64,000 nucleotides of DNA, taken from NCBI GenBank assembly GCA_050084515.1, contig CM114272.1, positions 53,630,001 to 53,694,000 on the forward strand, read 5' to 3'. The notes beneath the pieces were generated by a model that did no database searches, was not told the DNA's origin, and saw only the letters and a program-made list of their open reading frames with translations. This stretch comes from Blasia pusilla. Its lineage: Eukaryota > Marchantiophyta > Marchantiopsida > Blasiales. The translations under genes were made by a program, and so were the position numbers. This document shows positions 10,500-21,811 of the stretch, piece by piece. How positions within the stretch are numbered: the first letter of the stretch is position 1; the number at the start of each line of letters is the position of its first letter.

Positions 10500-10793
10500 G
10501 TGCGCGAGGTGTTAGCTTCTGGAGTTCTCATGTTGGAGGGTCATGATGGAGTTGTTTGGAAGGACCATGTGCGTAATTGTGCGCCATGTCATCTTCCAAA
10601 TGTGGATGGTACTGTTGACCCAAGCTTAGCCATGATACGTGCTAGCTTGAGGTGCATGTTGTGTGGGTCTGCTGGTAACGCAACCCGTATGTTGGTGTGT
10701 GATCGGTGTTCTAGGGGTTGGCACATGATGTGTTTGACTCCACGTATGGATGTTGTTCCTACTGGAAGGTGGGTTTGTCCTCGATGTACTTAG
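10500..10793 (+). CDS. integrase C-terminus plus PHD zinc finger of element A (part of polyprotein)
   Basis: The open 97-residue stretch ends in a complete PHD finger, C4-H-C3: CMLC, CDRC, a WH-MMC block and CPRC, at about 10653-10790, including the typical aromatic before the His and the VPTGRW segment before the last Cys pair. PHD fingers commonly read the histone H3 tail. Here it occupies the position where chromoviral gypsy elements carry a chromodomain, so a role in steering integration to chromatin is inferred. It is in frame with the integrase C-terminal domain and ends at TAG 10791-10793. It is not an independent gene; its ATG is simply the first Met of an open run. Copy B has the same finger with its last Cys pair frameshifted away. 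Confidence 0.85.
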   Translation: MREVLASGVLMLEGHDGVVWKDHVRNCAPCHLPNVDGTVDPSLAMIRASLRCMLCGSAGNATRMLVCDRCSRGWHMMCLTPRMDVVPTGRWVCPRCT

Positions 10794-10954
10794 GAGAGGT
10801 AGATGACTTGATCTTTGCATGATATGGATTAGAGATGTGCAACTAACGATGGGGCAACCTAGCACCCGGCCTTCTGATTCGTGCACCCACGAAGGTGTAC
10901 AACATGTAGTAGATGTATAGGGCTACTTGGGAGTTAGAGGGACCTAATCGCCAA

Positions 10955-11074
10955 TTAGGGGGGCGAGTTGTGGTACACTTATGTTTGTGGATGCTCTCGT
11001 CTATGTTATGTATGTATGTGAGTATGGTATGTCAGCGATGTATGTTGTATGACGATGTGGATTCGCACGAGAAC
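10955..11074 (+). other. polypurine tract and 3' terminal segment of element A
   Basis: TTAGGGGGGCGAG at 10955-10967 is a plausible polypurine tract for plus-strand priming. The next bases, TTGTGG onward to about 11070, are the U3-like 3' terminal segment. The same tract and segment close copy B (58852-58967). Confidence 0.55.
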
Positions 11075-11547
11075 TGTCATGACCATACAGATTATGTCGT
11101 ATAGTATAGTGTGCTAGTAGAGGCCATACCTTATGTAGGACCGTAGTGGCTAGGTAGAGATGCGGTTTCATACATAGGGTTGGGGGTTACTGAGTTGGGG
11201 GTGACTTTCCCAGTAGGGCCCGCTCTTAGGTTAGAGGATATAGTGTGGAGTGCACCCAAAGAACAGTCAGTTCTTTGAGTTGAGCCTATTGCGTTGGGAG
11301 TTAGCCTTGGTAGTGAGTAGAGCTCTTGGCTATGGTGTTTCCTGCAAGCTTCGACCTAGATTCTCCCATCGTGGAGTGGGTTGGGCTCGATTGTATGTGA
11401 TTCTATACGTGTTTTATGACAATAGGTCTTTCACGGGGGCGAGTTGTGGTGCACTTATGTTTGTAGATGCTCTCGTCTATGTTATGTATGTATGTGAGTA
11501 TGGTATGTCAACGATGTATGTTGTATGACGATGTGGATTCGCACGAC
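11075..11547 (+). mobile_element. 473-bp deletion derivative (mini-element) fused to the end of element A
   Basis: From 11075 the sequence restarts at TGTCATGACC and follows the element's first roughly 360 bp. At about 11436-11440 it jumps from CTTTCACGG to GGGCGAG and the last roughly 105 bp of the element. It thus contains both element ends and lacks all coding sequence. The junction shares G bases only, suggesting template switching or end joining. Four bases (GAAC) separate it from the first 3' end. The outer ATCAT duplication encloses the full element and this tail together. Confidence 0.7.
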
Positions 11548-12600
11548 ATCATTCATAGGGCATAGATTTCAGTGGCCTTACTAAAAGGAAGATTCTCAGG
11601 CCATGTTGTCAACTCTGGTGGTATATATATATGTGCCCAACATGATTGTTGTGTTCATGCTTCCACCATCTATGAGGCAAGTCTAAGTTTTCATTAGTCC
11701 ACATAGCATTTCCCCAATCTCCAACGCCGATGTATGGGTTACAGTTGGATCCAAAATGGATAAAAATATTCATAGCATGGAGGTCGGTATGAAAAACCCC
11801 AAGCTTGTTGACAGTCTCCATGGCACCAAGAAGGGCAACTATAAGCTCGACGACATTTGGTGTTATTGCGAGATATCTCATATTTTCTAACTCTCCTAAA
11901 CTAGCCCCGCCGTTCTTCAAGGCATGGGCATGCTCGCAACCAATTTTCAAGGTGCCCACCATCTAATATGGATAGATGGTGCGAGGTGGACTTTCAATCA
12001 ACCTTCCCACCATGCGATCAACAACGCGGTATAAATATTCGCAATCAACTCCTTACGCATCATCAATTTCTTGAATCTGATTGAGATGATTCCTTGTACA
12101 CCTTCATGCAATAGTACATATCGTCACTAAAGCCGAAGGTTACGTTTATTTTACAATGATACAAAATTTCGTGTAAACCGGTTCCCACAATATTGCTCGG
12201 ATCATCTCCTACTACTACATTATTGTTAGAAATCCATGTTACTCCACATGGAAGTGTCAATGTTTGCCCCACAGAAGTACTACGTCCCTTGGAAAGACGT
12301 TGAGCATCTCTTAACTCTACACATAATCTTCTTACGAGAGCCAAATTTGTAACATTCAGCTTCTCATCCTTATATGTCTTGAGATTGACATACGCTATCT
12401 CCAAGTGAACACCTTGTTGGACACAAAATTTAGTTAACCTATCAAACTCTCTAGCCTTCACTTCCCAGTGAAATGCTTTTTTTACTCTTTTGGACAATCT
12501 TTGCAATTCCAAGGTGTAGTCATGGAAACCATCCATACCCTTCAAAATATAGGATCGTCTCTTCTCTAATGAAAGTTGGAAATACTAGTCTAACCATGCC
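11548..12600 (-). pseudogene. protein-kinase-like pseudogene interrupted by element A
   Basis: Two minus-strand open stretches belong together. The first (12545-12063, 160 residues) has a helical N-terminal region and a possible start of a kinase fold (YCMKVYKESS near its end). The second (11962-11609) carries the catalytic loop HTDLHAMNIFI and the metal-binding GDWG of a kinase. After a frameshift in a TA run near 11625, the frame continues with YIPPEL (APE-like motif) and FSKATEIYAL, reaching element A's insertion point. Stops and frameshifts between the pieces (about 11963-12062) show it is dead. The substrate is unknown. Related kinase-like genes are often found in transposon-rich plant DNA. 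The part beyond the insertion would lie at 65-1739. Confidence 0.6.
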
Positions 12601-13927
12601 TCTCTTACGACCATGTTGAATTTAATCACGGACTTTACTCTTTGCCTCTTTGCGCTATCATTGGACCCATTTCGGTTCTCTCCCGCTCTTGATGACCGAG
12701 CCCCACTAGATATTTCCCTCGAATGAAGAAGATAAAAATGCCTCTTAAAAGAATAAGGGAGAGAAATGTACCGGTTGAGATAAGAAAGTCCAGAAAAGAT
12801 AATGACGTGAGATGCTAAAGCAACGGCTTAGAATATACGGGCGTATGAATGATAGAATAACGGTCTCGATTTAGGATTGGGCACTCAAAGGGAATATTTA
12901 GATATGGGTGTGTTTAGATAAGTTTTGTTGATCACCTCCATATCCCCGATGTGCTAAGTAGAACCAATGAAACAAATCTAAAAACTCCAGTGTATGAATC
13001 GGAAATCTCAAAATCACCAAACAAGTTTAGTGACACGAGAGATTTTCACACTCACCTAATGTGGAATCAATTGGAGTTTGTTTAGGATCCAACAAGGAGC
13101 GCAAATATCCAAGGGTTTCTACCCAAAAGGGGGAAGGGAGAGGAAGGGAGGATGGGGCCAAATTGGAATTTGGCCCCATCCACTCTAAACTTGCCATGTG
13201 TTTCCACGGGGTTCACAGGACACAGGCTCCACACGGGCTTCAAACATTACCACGTGGCCACTCCCAATTTGCAGGATGGCGGGGGCTACAGCATGGCGGC
13301 CACGTGATTGGTTTGGACCTCTGCGTGCTATGACGGGCTTGCATGCAGGCTACGGCGCGGCCGCCACGTGGTGCCGCACAATTTGTGCGGACCTAGGCGA
13401 GCTCGCGGTCCGCATGCGGGCTCCGCCAATGGGCCTTAGAGCCTGCCTCTGAGCTATGGACGGACACAACGAATCGAGAGGGCTCAACGTGGCCCAACTC
13501 GTCCGCAACGCAAGCATGAGAACGGGCCCTGGGTGTGATGCGCATTGGTCGAGCAAGGGTGAAATGCTCAAGAAGAGAGTGATGCAGGCTCATAGAGCCC
13601 GCACCTAAGTCTGCAAGGACATGTCCGTCCTTGGGACGGACATAAGTCCGCGGACAAAAAAAAAATTGCGTGCAATCTTGTTCGACCCTCTATGCCGTCG
13701 ACGCGATAGAATTCTACCTATGTCTAACTAAGATGTGACAATAGACTCTCCCTCATGAATCTCCAAATTTTTGGTCAATATCTCCTCCCCTAAAGAATCA
13801 CATACCTTAATGTCTTTTGATATTTTTTACTAACGAATTTCTCAAATATTAAGGGCATGACTCATCAAAATATCTCTTCTTGTTTAATACATACTCTCAC
13901 CCTCATATATCGATCATTAAGGTTCAA
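12601..13927. other. intergenic region, no gene recognised
   Basis: Mostly AT-rich, with a GC-richer block at about 13180-13660 that has short frames but no recognisable protein. A hairpin lies at 13617-13649. Nothing else could be supported. Confidence 0.5.
13617..13649. repeat. hairpin with 14-nt arms
   Basis: GGACATGTCCGTCC at 13617-13630 faces GGACGGACATAAGTCC at 13634-13649, with a TTG-type loop and one 2-nt bulge. A run of A follows at about 13657. It could be a remnant transposon end or structured RNA; no function is shown. Confidence 0.45.
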
Positions 13928-14930
13928 TGTCTTACGTCTACTCCCTTGAACGTCAATCTCTAGTGTGGCGGAAATGTACGTTCAGTTGGACACGCACTCA
14001 ATGCTGATTTGCACCCAAATACACTCACATTAGTATGGTCTGGGTCAATCAACCTTCCAACTCACCAAGTTATAAACTTGGCACTTTATCAAACTCAACC
14101 TTATTAGTTCCTTACTTTCCAATACGGACAAGTCTTTCGAGACTTGGGACACACTTTCTAGATAGTCAAGGTACCTAAATAAGCGTTCGTACACTTGGCG
14201 GTCCCAACTGTCAAATGGAACTTGCAGAAGCCCCTGAACGAGATCCACTTAAATAACTCACGAGTTAGAATACAAGAGTGACATCCAAAATCCACTCTAT
14301 TGGACTTGGTTCGGGTTTCGAATCTCAACGTCAAAACTCCCAACCCATTCCGTGCCCTTGTTTTGCCTCGTGGCATCCCAAAGTGGGGTTTGAGTCCCAA
14401 GCACTATTGGAGACCTTTCCCCTTACTAGTACTTATATGGTTCTCCACCCTCCCCCTATCTATTGGGAGAAGACTCTCGAGGCCCTCTTTTTGGCCCTCA
14501 ACCCAACTCCTTTTATAGTTGTTTTAGGGCATTTTCTCAGCCTCTTCTTGTGCATTTGGTGAGATCTTTGGTATGTTGGAAGTGGTAATGAATAAGCTTT
14601 CCAACATCACTTTATTGTCTCAAATGCGTCTTGGGATTCAAAGTTATGGTCCAAAATACAATCAAAATCCCAAACGCTAGTCACGTTCGAAATCTGGTTC
14701 TCACCTCTTTGGCAACCACTCTTCCTAGTATTAACTTCTCTCGAGTCTTGGTTCACTTTTAGCGTAGTTTTCCTAGTCATGAACTGAAACACATGAAATG
14801 TTCAACCTTATTTGTGTCTCATATCTTGTGTCTCCTTCTCGAGACCCCTCCACACGCATCCATCCTAGCGTGAGCCCACTAGAGCTTTGATGTTTTGCTT
14901 GGCACTTGTTTGGTTATAAGGGTCATGACA
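13928..14930 (+). mobile_element. solo LTR copy 1 (about 1.0-kb family)
   Basis: Begins TGTCTTACGTCTACTC and ends GGGTCATGACA. It aligns along its length with 47735-48765 (same strand) and 37904-38950 (opposite strand). Flanking 5-mers TTCAA and TCCAA differ at one base, as expected for an old target duplication. No coding sequence or paired LTR is nearby, so I call it a solo LTR. Alternative: a non-autonomous element with short inverted ends. Confidence 0.65.
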
Positions 14931-15373
14931 TCCAACATCACTCCAATATCATGATGTATATATATAGATAAATGTATCTATAAAGCATAAAACATGGTGA
15001 AAAGGATACTTGATGGCTAAACTAGTAGCCCATTATTGTCCACGATAACTACATATCCTGATCTCATAGGGAACCTCTTATAAGCCATAAATGTGTAGGC
15101 CCAATTTCAGCATAGGTAAGATCATCTTGGCCATACCATGGACTTCAAGATTACTTCACAATGTTGGATAGTGGTCAATCAACATATGATCGCATAAAGC
15201 CTACAACTCGCCATGAAACTTGATACCTGGATGGGTCAATACCTCTGATCTATTGGTGTGCCGTATTGATCCAACACTCCATCCAAGAATGCATACACTA
15301 CACATTCTCTCATTTATTAACGTGAACCATGATGTTATGCATCACTTATAAACTTACATTAGAGTTTGATTAA
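14931..15373. other. intergenic, nothing recognised
   Basis: AT-rich DNA between the solo LTR and the CACTA element; no reading frame or repeat could be supported. Confidence 0.5.
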
Positions 15374-16319
15374 TATCACTAGAAGAAAATAGTCGCTTTT
15401 ATGACTATGATTGAAATGACTATTGTTCCTCGTGACTTGAATGTATGACTAGAATGTCCCCTAGTCATACATAAGTCATATTTGCCCATAAAATAATGAA
15501 ATGTAAGTCATATTATAGTTTTGGGAGATGGCTTAGTCATATATGAAATTACTTGTTAATAATTGAATAAAATTTAAACAAGATGTCCAAACTTGTAGTC
15601 ATTAAAAAAAGTGATGTGGATTTTACTAGAATATTAATAATTAATAATGGTTGAATATCGACATAACAATGGAAAATATTGCTTTCATCTAACATAAAGT
15701 TTTGAACATAGAATGGGGAAACAAAATTTAAGAGAGATTTACAGTCTCTAACTAAAAACATGAAAGGATTAACCCTAGGAGCTAGAAAATTTGCAAAGGA
15801 GAATGAATCCTATTCCATTCGCGGGAAGCAAGAATAGGGCGGGAAGCTTGGAGATCGAGAAAGTAAGGAAGAGAGATCGAGCATGGCTAACCAAGAGGGC
15901 AAGGTTCTCGAGAAGGAAGGAAGAAAGACTACGGGCTTCACTAGTGAAGCATGGAGGATTGAAACATGTTTTTCGTATGTCGCCCTAATTTGCGCATTAG
16001 TGCCATTGAATGTTTTCCTTTCCGTGAAGTCTCGGTGTCTCGTTGTTGCTGCGAACAGTGGAGGAAGAGTAGTTGGAGATCGCAGATGGAGCTGCAAGTG
16101 GGTGAATCAAAGGAGCTTGAAGTCCATCATTTTGATTGTTCGTTGCCGTTGGAGAGGAGGAGAGAAAGGGAGTAGTGGTGAAATAGGGGCTGTCGGTGGA
16201 GGACGGGGTGTAGGTTGATCAGCTCATCGGATGTGATATCTCTCTCTTTCTTTCCAAAGCTCTGCTTCATTACCCTTGATTTGTACCAACATTCAATCAT
16301 CTCCCCTCTACCGACCTGC

Positions 16320-16321
<2 letters not shown>

Positions 16322-16378
<57 letters not shown>
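16322..16378. repeat. (CT)n microsatellite
   Basis: About 28 uninterrupted CT units inside the CACTA element, followed by a pyrimidine-rich tail. Confidence 0.95.
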
Positions 16379-16381
<3 letters not shown>

Positions 16382-17679
16382 CCCCCTCCTCTCCTCCCTC
16401 CCTCCACATGCTCACAAGCTCTATGTTTACCTTCATCTTCTACAGTTGAAGCTTTCAAGTTACATGAGCTCCTGTGGCCGTTGCTCTCCTCCAATAACCA
16501 AACACACTAGCCTAGATGTTTGTATTAGTAATGGTCATTTTAAAAATAGTGGGAAGGTCCAAGTGAATTGGAAGTTCAAAGCAATGAAATAGTGAAACAA
16601 TGTATGAGATTGGATGCTCATGGCGCCATGAATCAATACGTTCGAGTTTTTGGAATCATGCCCTCCGTTTATTCTTCAATTCTAGCGACACCAAAATCTG
16701 AAAGTTTTAATTGACTTATCTATAGCGATCAACAAGTTCCAGACTTCAAGTTCAGTGTATGACATCCAAACTTTAGGTTCTGTGTAATACTCCATCTTGC
16801 AATTTACATTGAGAGTATATCTCAAACTTCATATTTTGTGTAGATATTCCATCTCGCGACCTCTTGTATTGGGAAAGAAGCGGATTTATGGATTGCTTCC
16901 GTCAAATTCTTCTTCCCCTACTCCTAGTCATGGTAATAACTACTCTAAGCCTCACTCGAGCTTCCCAATACCTATCTCTATGTAGGCATTGTATGTAGTG
17001 TTGTGCTCTCGCTTGCTTCTTACTACAACCATGACTACTGCCAAGAGAGGGGATTGCTCGCAAATTGATTTCATGGTAATGGTGTAGAAGACTGTGAGTG
17101 GAGGGAACTAACCTTCTTGGGCACCTAGACACGGTTTCTATGTATCAATTGACAAAGAGTTTGTTAGGACGAATCAATTGGCCATGGTTACAGAAAGGGT
17201 TGAGGCTTATTGCTTTGATTACACCACCTGGGACAGTGGGAGAAGCTAACAATCATAATTATATGGAATTCCAATCATTTTTTTCGGCATTTGCATCCTA
17301 TGACATACTAGTGAGTGTCTTGCTACAGGCCATTTATGGAAATCCTAATGGCAAAGTCTCTTTTTAAGGTTGTTTTCAATAATAGTTAGAGTTCTCGAGA
17401 GTAGACAATCTCACACTCGAGGCAGAAAAATGAATGTGAATTCGATTTTGTATTTTCAGGTTGTGGTATGTCTAGCTTCACCAAGTAGGTAATTTGTATC
17501 ATTGTACTCTTGTATTTCTAGATTTTTTTTATCTTTCTTTGCAGGGTCATCATCTCATCGCACACACCTCTTTGGATCTCATCATGATTTGATGTTAAGG
17601 GGATGAACACTTTGTGGTTGTATCCAGATTGGATTGTGAACACTGAATCTTTATGAAGTGTCAAGAAGGAAAGTAAGCC

Positions 17680-18027
17680 ATGAGTATTGATAGGATAGTT
17701 GTATCGTCATTGTTGGGAAGTATATTTTTTACAAGGATTGATCAGTGCCACGGATCGGATAGGAATTTTCAAGCTGATTACTCGACTTTATTTCCCTTCC
17801 GTGGTGGAGCTAGGATCCCTCTAAGAGCTCATGAGTTTCATTGTGTTAGGGACAAGTACCGTGACACTACCTTAAGGTTATTGCCTGCGAATGCCTTGAC
17901 CAAAAGTAATTCCTTTCATTTGAAAGTAGGACACAGAAAACCTTTGAATGTATCCTCAAATTATCTTAGGTATCAAGGTATCTTAGAGAAGGGGTTCTTC
18001 CAAGACTGTAAGTGCCTTTCTTGCTAG
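17680..18027 (+). other. unrecognised open stretch inside the CACTA element
   Basis: A 115-codon frame with mixed composition and no domain I recognise. Together with 17098-17367 it may be exons of a captured gene; equally it may be chance. Neither piece resembles TNP1 or TNP2 as far as I can tell. Confidence 0.2.
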
Positions 18028-19363
18028 AGATGAAGGCATTTTGGCACTGAGTTCGACCATTATCTAAAGTACAACAAGGAAGCACCTTGGACAGCCAACA
18101 TCGAGTTTACTGAGGAGACAAAGGGATAGGTATGCGAGGAAAGTGAGTCCCATGGAAAGGCAAGAAAGGACGATCATTGTTGCAGCTACAATTGATTCAG
18201 ATCAGACATTTCCTAGCCATAATGGATGCGTAATTTGAAACTTGGAAGTATTAAGAAGAAGATGAATTGTACCTAGTAGATAGAGATTATGTCGGGTTTG
18301 AGATCTCAAGAGCTCAAGCGTGTTTAGCTTGTCTTGCCTGTATACAAGACGAGATTTTTTTTGAAGACTCCAATCCTTGCTTCTCAAATTTTTTCTAGCA
18401 AATGCATTCTCACTTGTTTCCATTAGAGCTCAAGTGGGGTTGAACTTTGCTCACTAATAAAGTGTAAATCTAGTTGACACATGACCTTTCAAGTAATTTG
18501 AAACTGAGGTGCTTAACATCGTGCTTTGAACTATGAATTTCAAATTGATCTGCTGCTATTTTTTGGAGTATTGACGCGTAGAAAATGTTGGTGGAACACT
18601 TGAGATATTCGCATGTCATTGGTGGTTATGAGGCTCAAGGAAATCTGATGTCTGTATTATGAAGGCACTAAAAACTAAACTAATGACAGCCACAACTAAA
18701 ATTGATTGTGGTTGTTCTACATTGTCATTACACGAAATCATTGCTCGATCCTATGTGTATACATGCATGTGGTCTAAACCTCCAAGAACCTCCTAAACCA
18801 AAGTAATCAATATGACTTGATAGAAACTTGTGACTCAATAATCTCAAGTCATTTAATTTAGACAAATCAAGATGATCAATATGACTCGATAAAATCTTAT
18901 GACTCAATTGTCTCTAGTCATTTTCACAAGTAATGAAAGTGACAATATGACTAAGTCATATGTAGTCATTTAACTAAATCACAGTGATAAATATGACTCA
19001 GTCATACTTCATAACTCAATCATATAGATAAATCGGATGATCAATATGACTCGGTCATATAAATACATGATCACGTATCAACAATTATCTTGTTCATTTC
19101 AAGGAACCACCATACGGCAAGCTAACATGGCAATTGTACTATAAGACTAGATTTTTTCATACGTGGCAAGGCTTATTAACGTGTTAGTCATATAACACAA
19201 TGACTGCATGAGTCATTCCAAAATAACTCTAGTCATAGCATGGTACATGACTAGGCTTTTATTACTCTACGAGTCATCAGCCATTACAAGTTATTTATGT
19301 ACATATATGACTAGGATAAGTCATAAACACCAATCATAAAAACCATTATTTTTTCTAGTGTAT

Positions 19364-20422
19364 TTTTTTTGGAATTCTTAGATTTTGATGTGATCATTTT
19401 TGTATGGGTACTCCCTTGATTTCAATTTTTGTGCTTGAATTACATGTTCTTTTTGGTGCCTATCCCATTATTATTTTTTATATAATGTATATTTCATGGG
19501 AAGGAAAATAATTAAGAATTCACGAGAATTGATATCAATCACAAGGACATGCACAACTTAAGAACTTAAGCAAGAGTTTAATGAATTGATGTTGATCAAG
19601 TATTGGTACCATTACAAAATTTAGTTTTTGCATTGTCTAATTTTCTCATTCATAATTTTTGTGTAAATAATCTACATAAAATAAAACATTAATATTAGCT
19701 TCTTTATACAATTTTTAATAAATAATATGAGATTAGAAGTCCATGAGAAATATTTTGTGTTATCATGAACATATTCGATACATGGTGAAAAAATAGAGAA
19801 GGGGAGAGGGATGTTGAGACAAAGAGGCAATAAGGGCTTGGAACAAAATTGGAAATTTTCAAATATACAACTAGTTTGAGGAAAATATGTTGATTTGGAT
19901 AGAGGACCCTCGGGGAAATGATAAGGTTCTTGAGGCGCCTAGATTGGGGGTCACTTGAGAAGGTTCTAATGCAAAAATTTAACATTTTGGATTATTTAAT
20001 TTCTATGCAAGATCTTATTCTAGGGATGCCATATGGTGATGTAGATTTGATATGCCCTAAGGACCATCTACGTAGTCCATATATAAGGGTGTATTTTGTT
20101 TCAGGTAAATTGAGCAAAGGCATTGGTGCTAGATACCTTTTTTGTGTGGAGTGGGGGAATAAAATTAAGGAGATGGGAGGAATGAGAGGAGGATACATGC
20201 AATAAGGATGGGAGACGATGTCCATATGCTAAGTAAGACTGTAAGTGGGAGATTGATCTTGCTTCTCATCTTGTGTTACTTGCACTTGCTTCTTATGGTT
20301 AAGTCTACGCTTATAGTGGCTACTTTTGGATCATGGCTATGAGTCTACTCTTTGATTGCTACAAGAAATTTTCCTTCCAACGTTCATAAGATTAGGTTGG
20401 ATGATTGCCTCATTTGAATATC

Positions 20423-20497
<75 letters not shown>

Positions 20498-21187
20498 CTC
20501 TTAATATTTTTGCTATAGGTGCAAGAAAATTTGCACTTGATCTCTTTGATTTCTCGAGTCAACATGAAATTCTTGATCATGAACGAGTTGAATTATATCA
20601 TGAGCATGATATGATATGAACTTTTATATAATTAATAATAGGAAATGTATATTTAATAGTGCGATAAAATAATAGGCATAGATTTCTAGTGGATTCTACG
20701 AGAGAACTCCAAAGTTAGTTTTCAAGTCTCATGATTGAGTAGTGAGATGGGCATTTGAAGTAGAGGATGATTGAGATCTCAAGGGCAAGGAGAACCTCAA
20801 GGTAGGAGAATGACCAGATCTGCTCATGTTTCTACCTAGGAGATTTTGACTGAAATTATAATTCAATCAAACTTGGGCCAAAAGTTAATATGTTGTGAGA
20901 GAAAGATAGGGAGAAGAAACACTTATTTTTCACTATTATGAATGCCTTCTATGATGTGCTCATTACGCTTGAAACGTGTACACTTTGAAGTAATTTAGTA
21001 CTCGTAACAAACATGGAAGTAACAAATTTATGACAATTGATAGATTTGTTCTCTATTGATTAGGATAGAAATACTGCACTTTTATTTATAGTAGCTTGCA
21101 CATGAATATTTCATATAATGATAATGAAATAACTATGATGACATGTGATTTTAAATGACTTAAAAATTACGATGAAACCTCTATTAT
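19364..21187. other. AT-rich intergenic region
   Basis: Contains a long (GA)n tract at 20425-20494 and short chance frames (for example 19918-20205). No gene, RNA gene or element boundary could be supported. Confidence 0.5.
20425..20494. repeat. (GA)n microsatellite
   Basis: About 35 perfect GA units. Confidence 0.95.
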
Positions 21188-21811
21188 TTAGATCTCGGAG
21201 TGGACTTTAGGCATTTTTCTTTCTTGCTCTAAGCGTAACGGAAATTTTTTTAAAGAGATTGTCCCTAACACTATTATTTTAAGCTTAAAAATAAATCTTC
21301 TTTGGTTTCTGTAGTAGAGATGAGATGGGAACTTGATTCCCAATTTTTTTCGCTTTCTTGATGACACAAATGACCAAATTTTTGTGAGTGCTTGACCTTG
21401 ACCAGATTTATTCATAGTTGTACGATATGCCATGATATGGAGTAGCAACACTTATTGATGGTATTATGAATACAAGATTAGATATGTAAAATATATTGTT
21501 TGGATCTCGGAGTCTACTTAAGGCATTTTTCGTTCTTGCTCTAAATGTAGCGGATAATGTTTTTAAGAGAGTGCCCATAAGATTATTATTTTGAGCCAAA
21601 AAAAAATCTTCTTTGGTTTCTCTTGGAGAGATGAGATGGGAACTTGATTCCCACTTTTTTTCTCTTTCTTGATGACACAAATAACCAAATTTTTGTGAGT
21701 ACTTGACCTTGACTAAATTTCTTCATGGCTGTACGACATGCCATGATATATAGTAGCAACACTTATTGATGGTATTATGAATACAAAATTAGATATGTAA
21801 AATATATTAGA
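21188..21811. repeat. 312-bp tandem duplication (two units)
   Basis: The unit starting GATCTCGGAGT at 21191 restarts at 21503 and both run to GATATGTAAAATATATT. The two are roughly 85-90% alike by eye. No coding sense is preserved between units. Confidence 0.85.

Larger units (their letters stand above)
1745..11547 (+). mobile_element. Ty3/gypsy retrotransposon A with DNA methyltransferase and PHD finger
   Basis: About 9.3 kb of element plus a 0.47-kb tail. In order along the plus strand: 2.1-kb leader, Gag with CCHC knuckles, aspartic protease (DSGAQ), DNMT3-like methyltransferase, reverse transcriptase (YIDD), RNase H, zinc-finger integrase and a C-terminal PHD finger, then a polypurine tract. 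The RT-before-integrase order and motifs place it in Ty3/gypsy. It is flanked by ATCAT duplications. There is no normal pair of long terminal repeats: the 5' end starts TGTCATGACC, and the 3' end is a different roughly 105-bp sequence ending GGATTCGCACGAC, as in copy B. Numerous in-frame stops show it is defective; the RT/RNase H part (8297-9730) is the longest open run. It lies inside a kinase-like pseudogene. Confidence 0.9.
15377..19360. mobile_element. non-autonomous CACTA (En/Spm) DNA transposon, 3984 bp
   Basis: The left end starts CACTAGAAGAAAATAGTC and the right end, reversed, starts CACTAGAAAAAATAATGG: imperfect terminal inverted repeats with the CACTA signature. A 3-bp TAT duplication flanks it (15374-15376 and 19361-19363), the exact length expected of this superfamily. 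Both subterminal zones (about 15390-15545 and 18810-19330) are full of short TATGACT/AGTCATA repeats, as is typical for transposase binding in CACTA elements. No transposase was recognised in the interior, which holds a (CT)n run and unplaced open stretches such as 17098-17367 and 17680-18027, so it depends on enzyme from elsewhere and may carry captured host sequence. Confidence 0.82.

Noticed and set aside
16215-16592. 125-codon frame across the (CT)n tract
   Set aside because: About a third of it is a Ser-Leu repeat encoded by the microsatellite.
21188-21680. Two minus-strand frames of 87 and 90 codons
   Set aside because: They are the two units of the tandem duplication read in different frames; no conserved protein sense.
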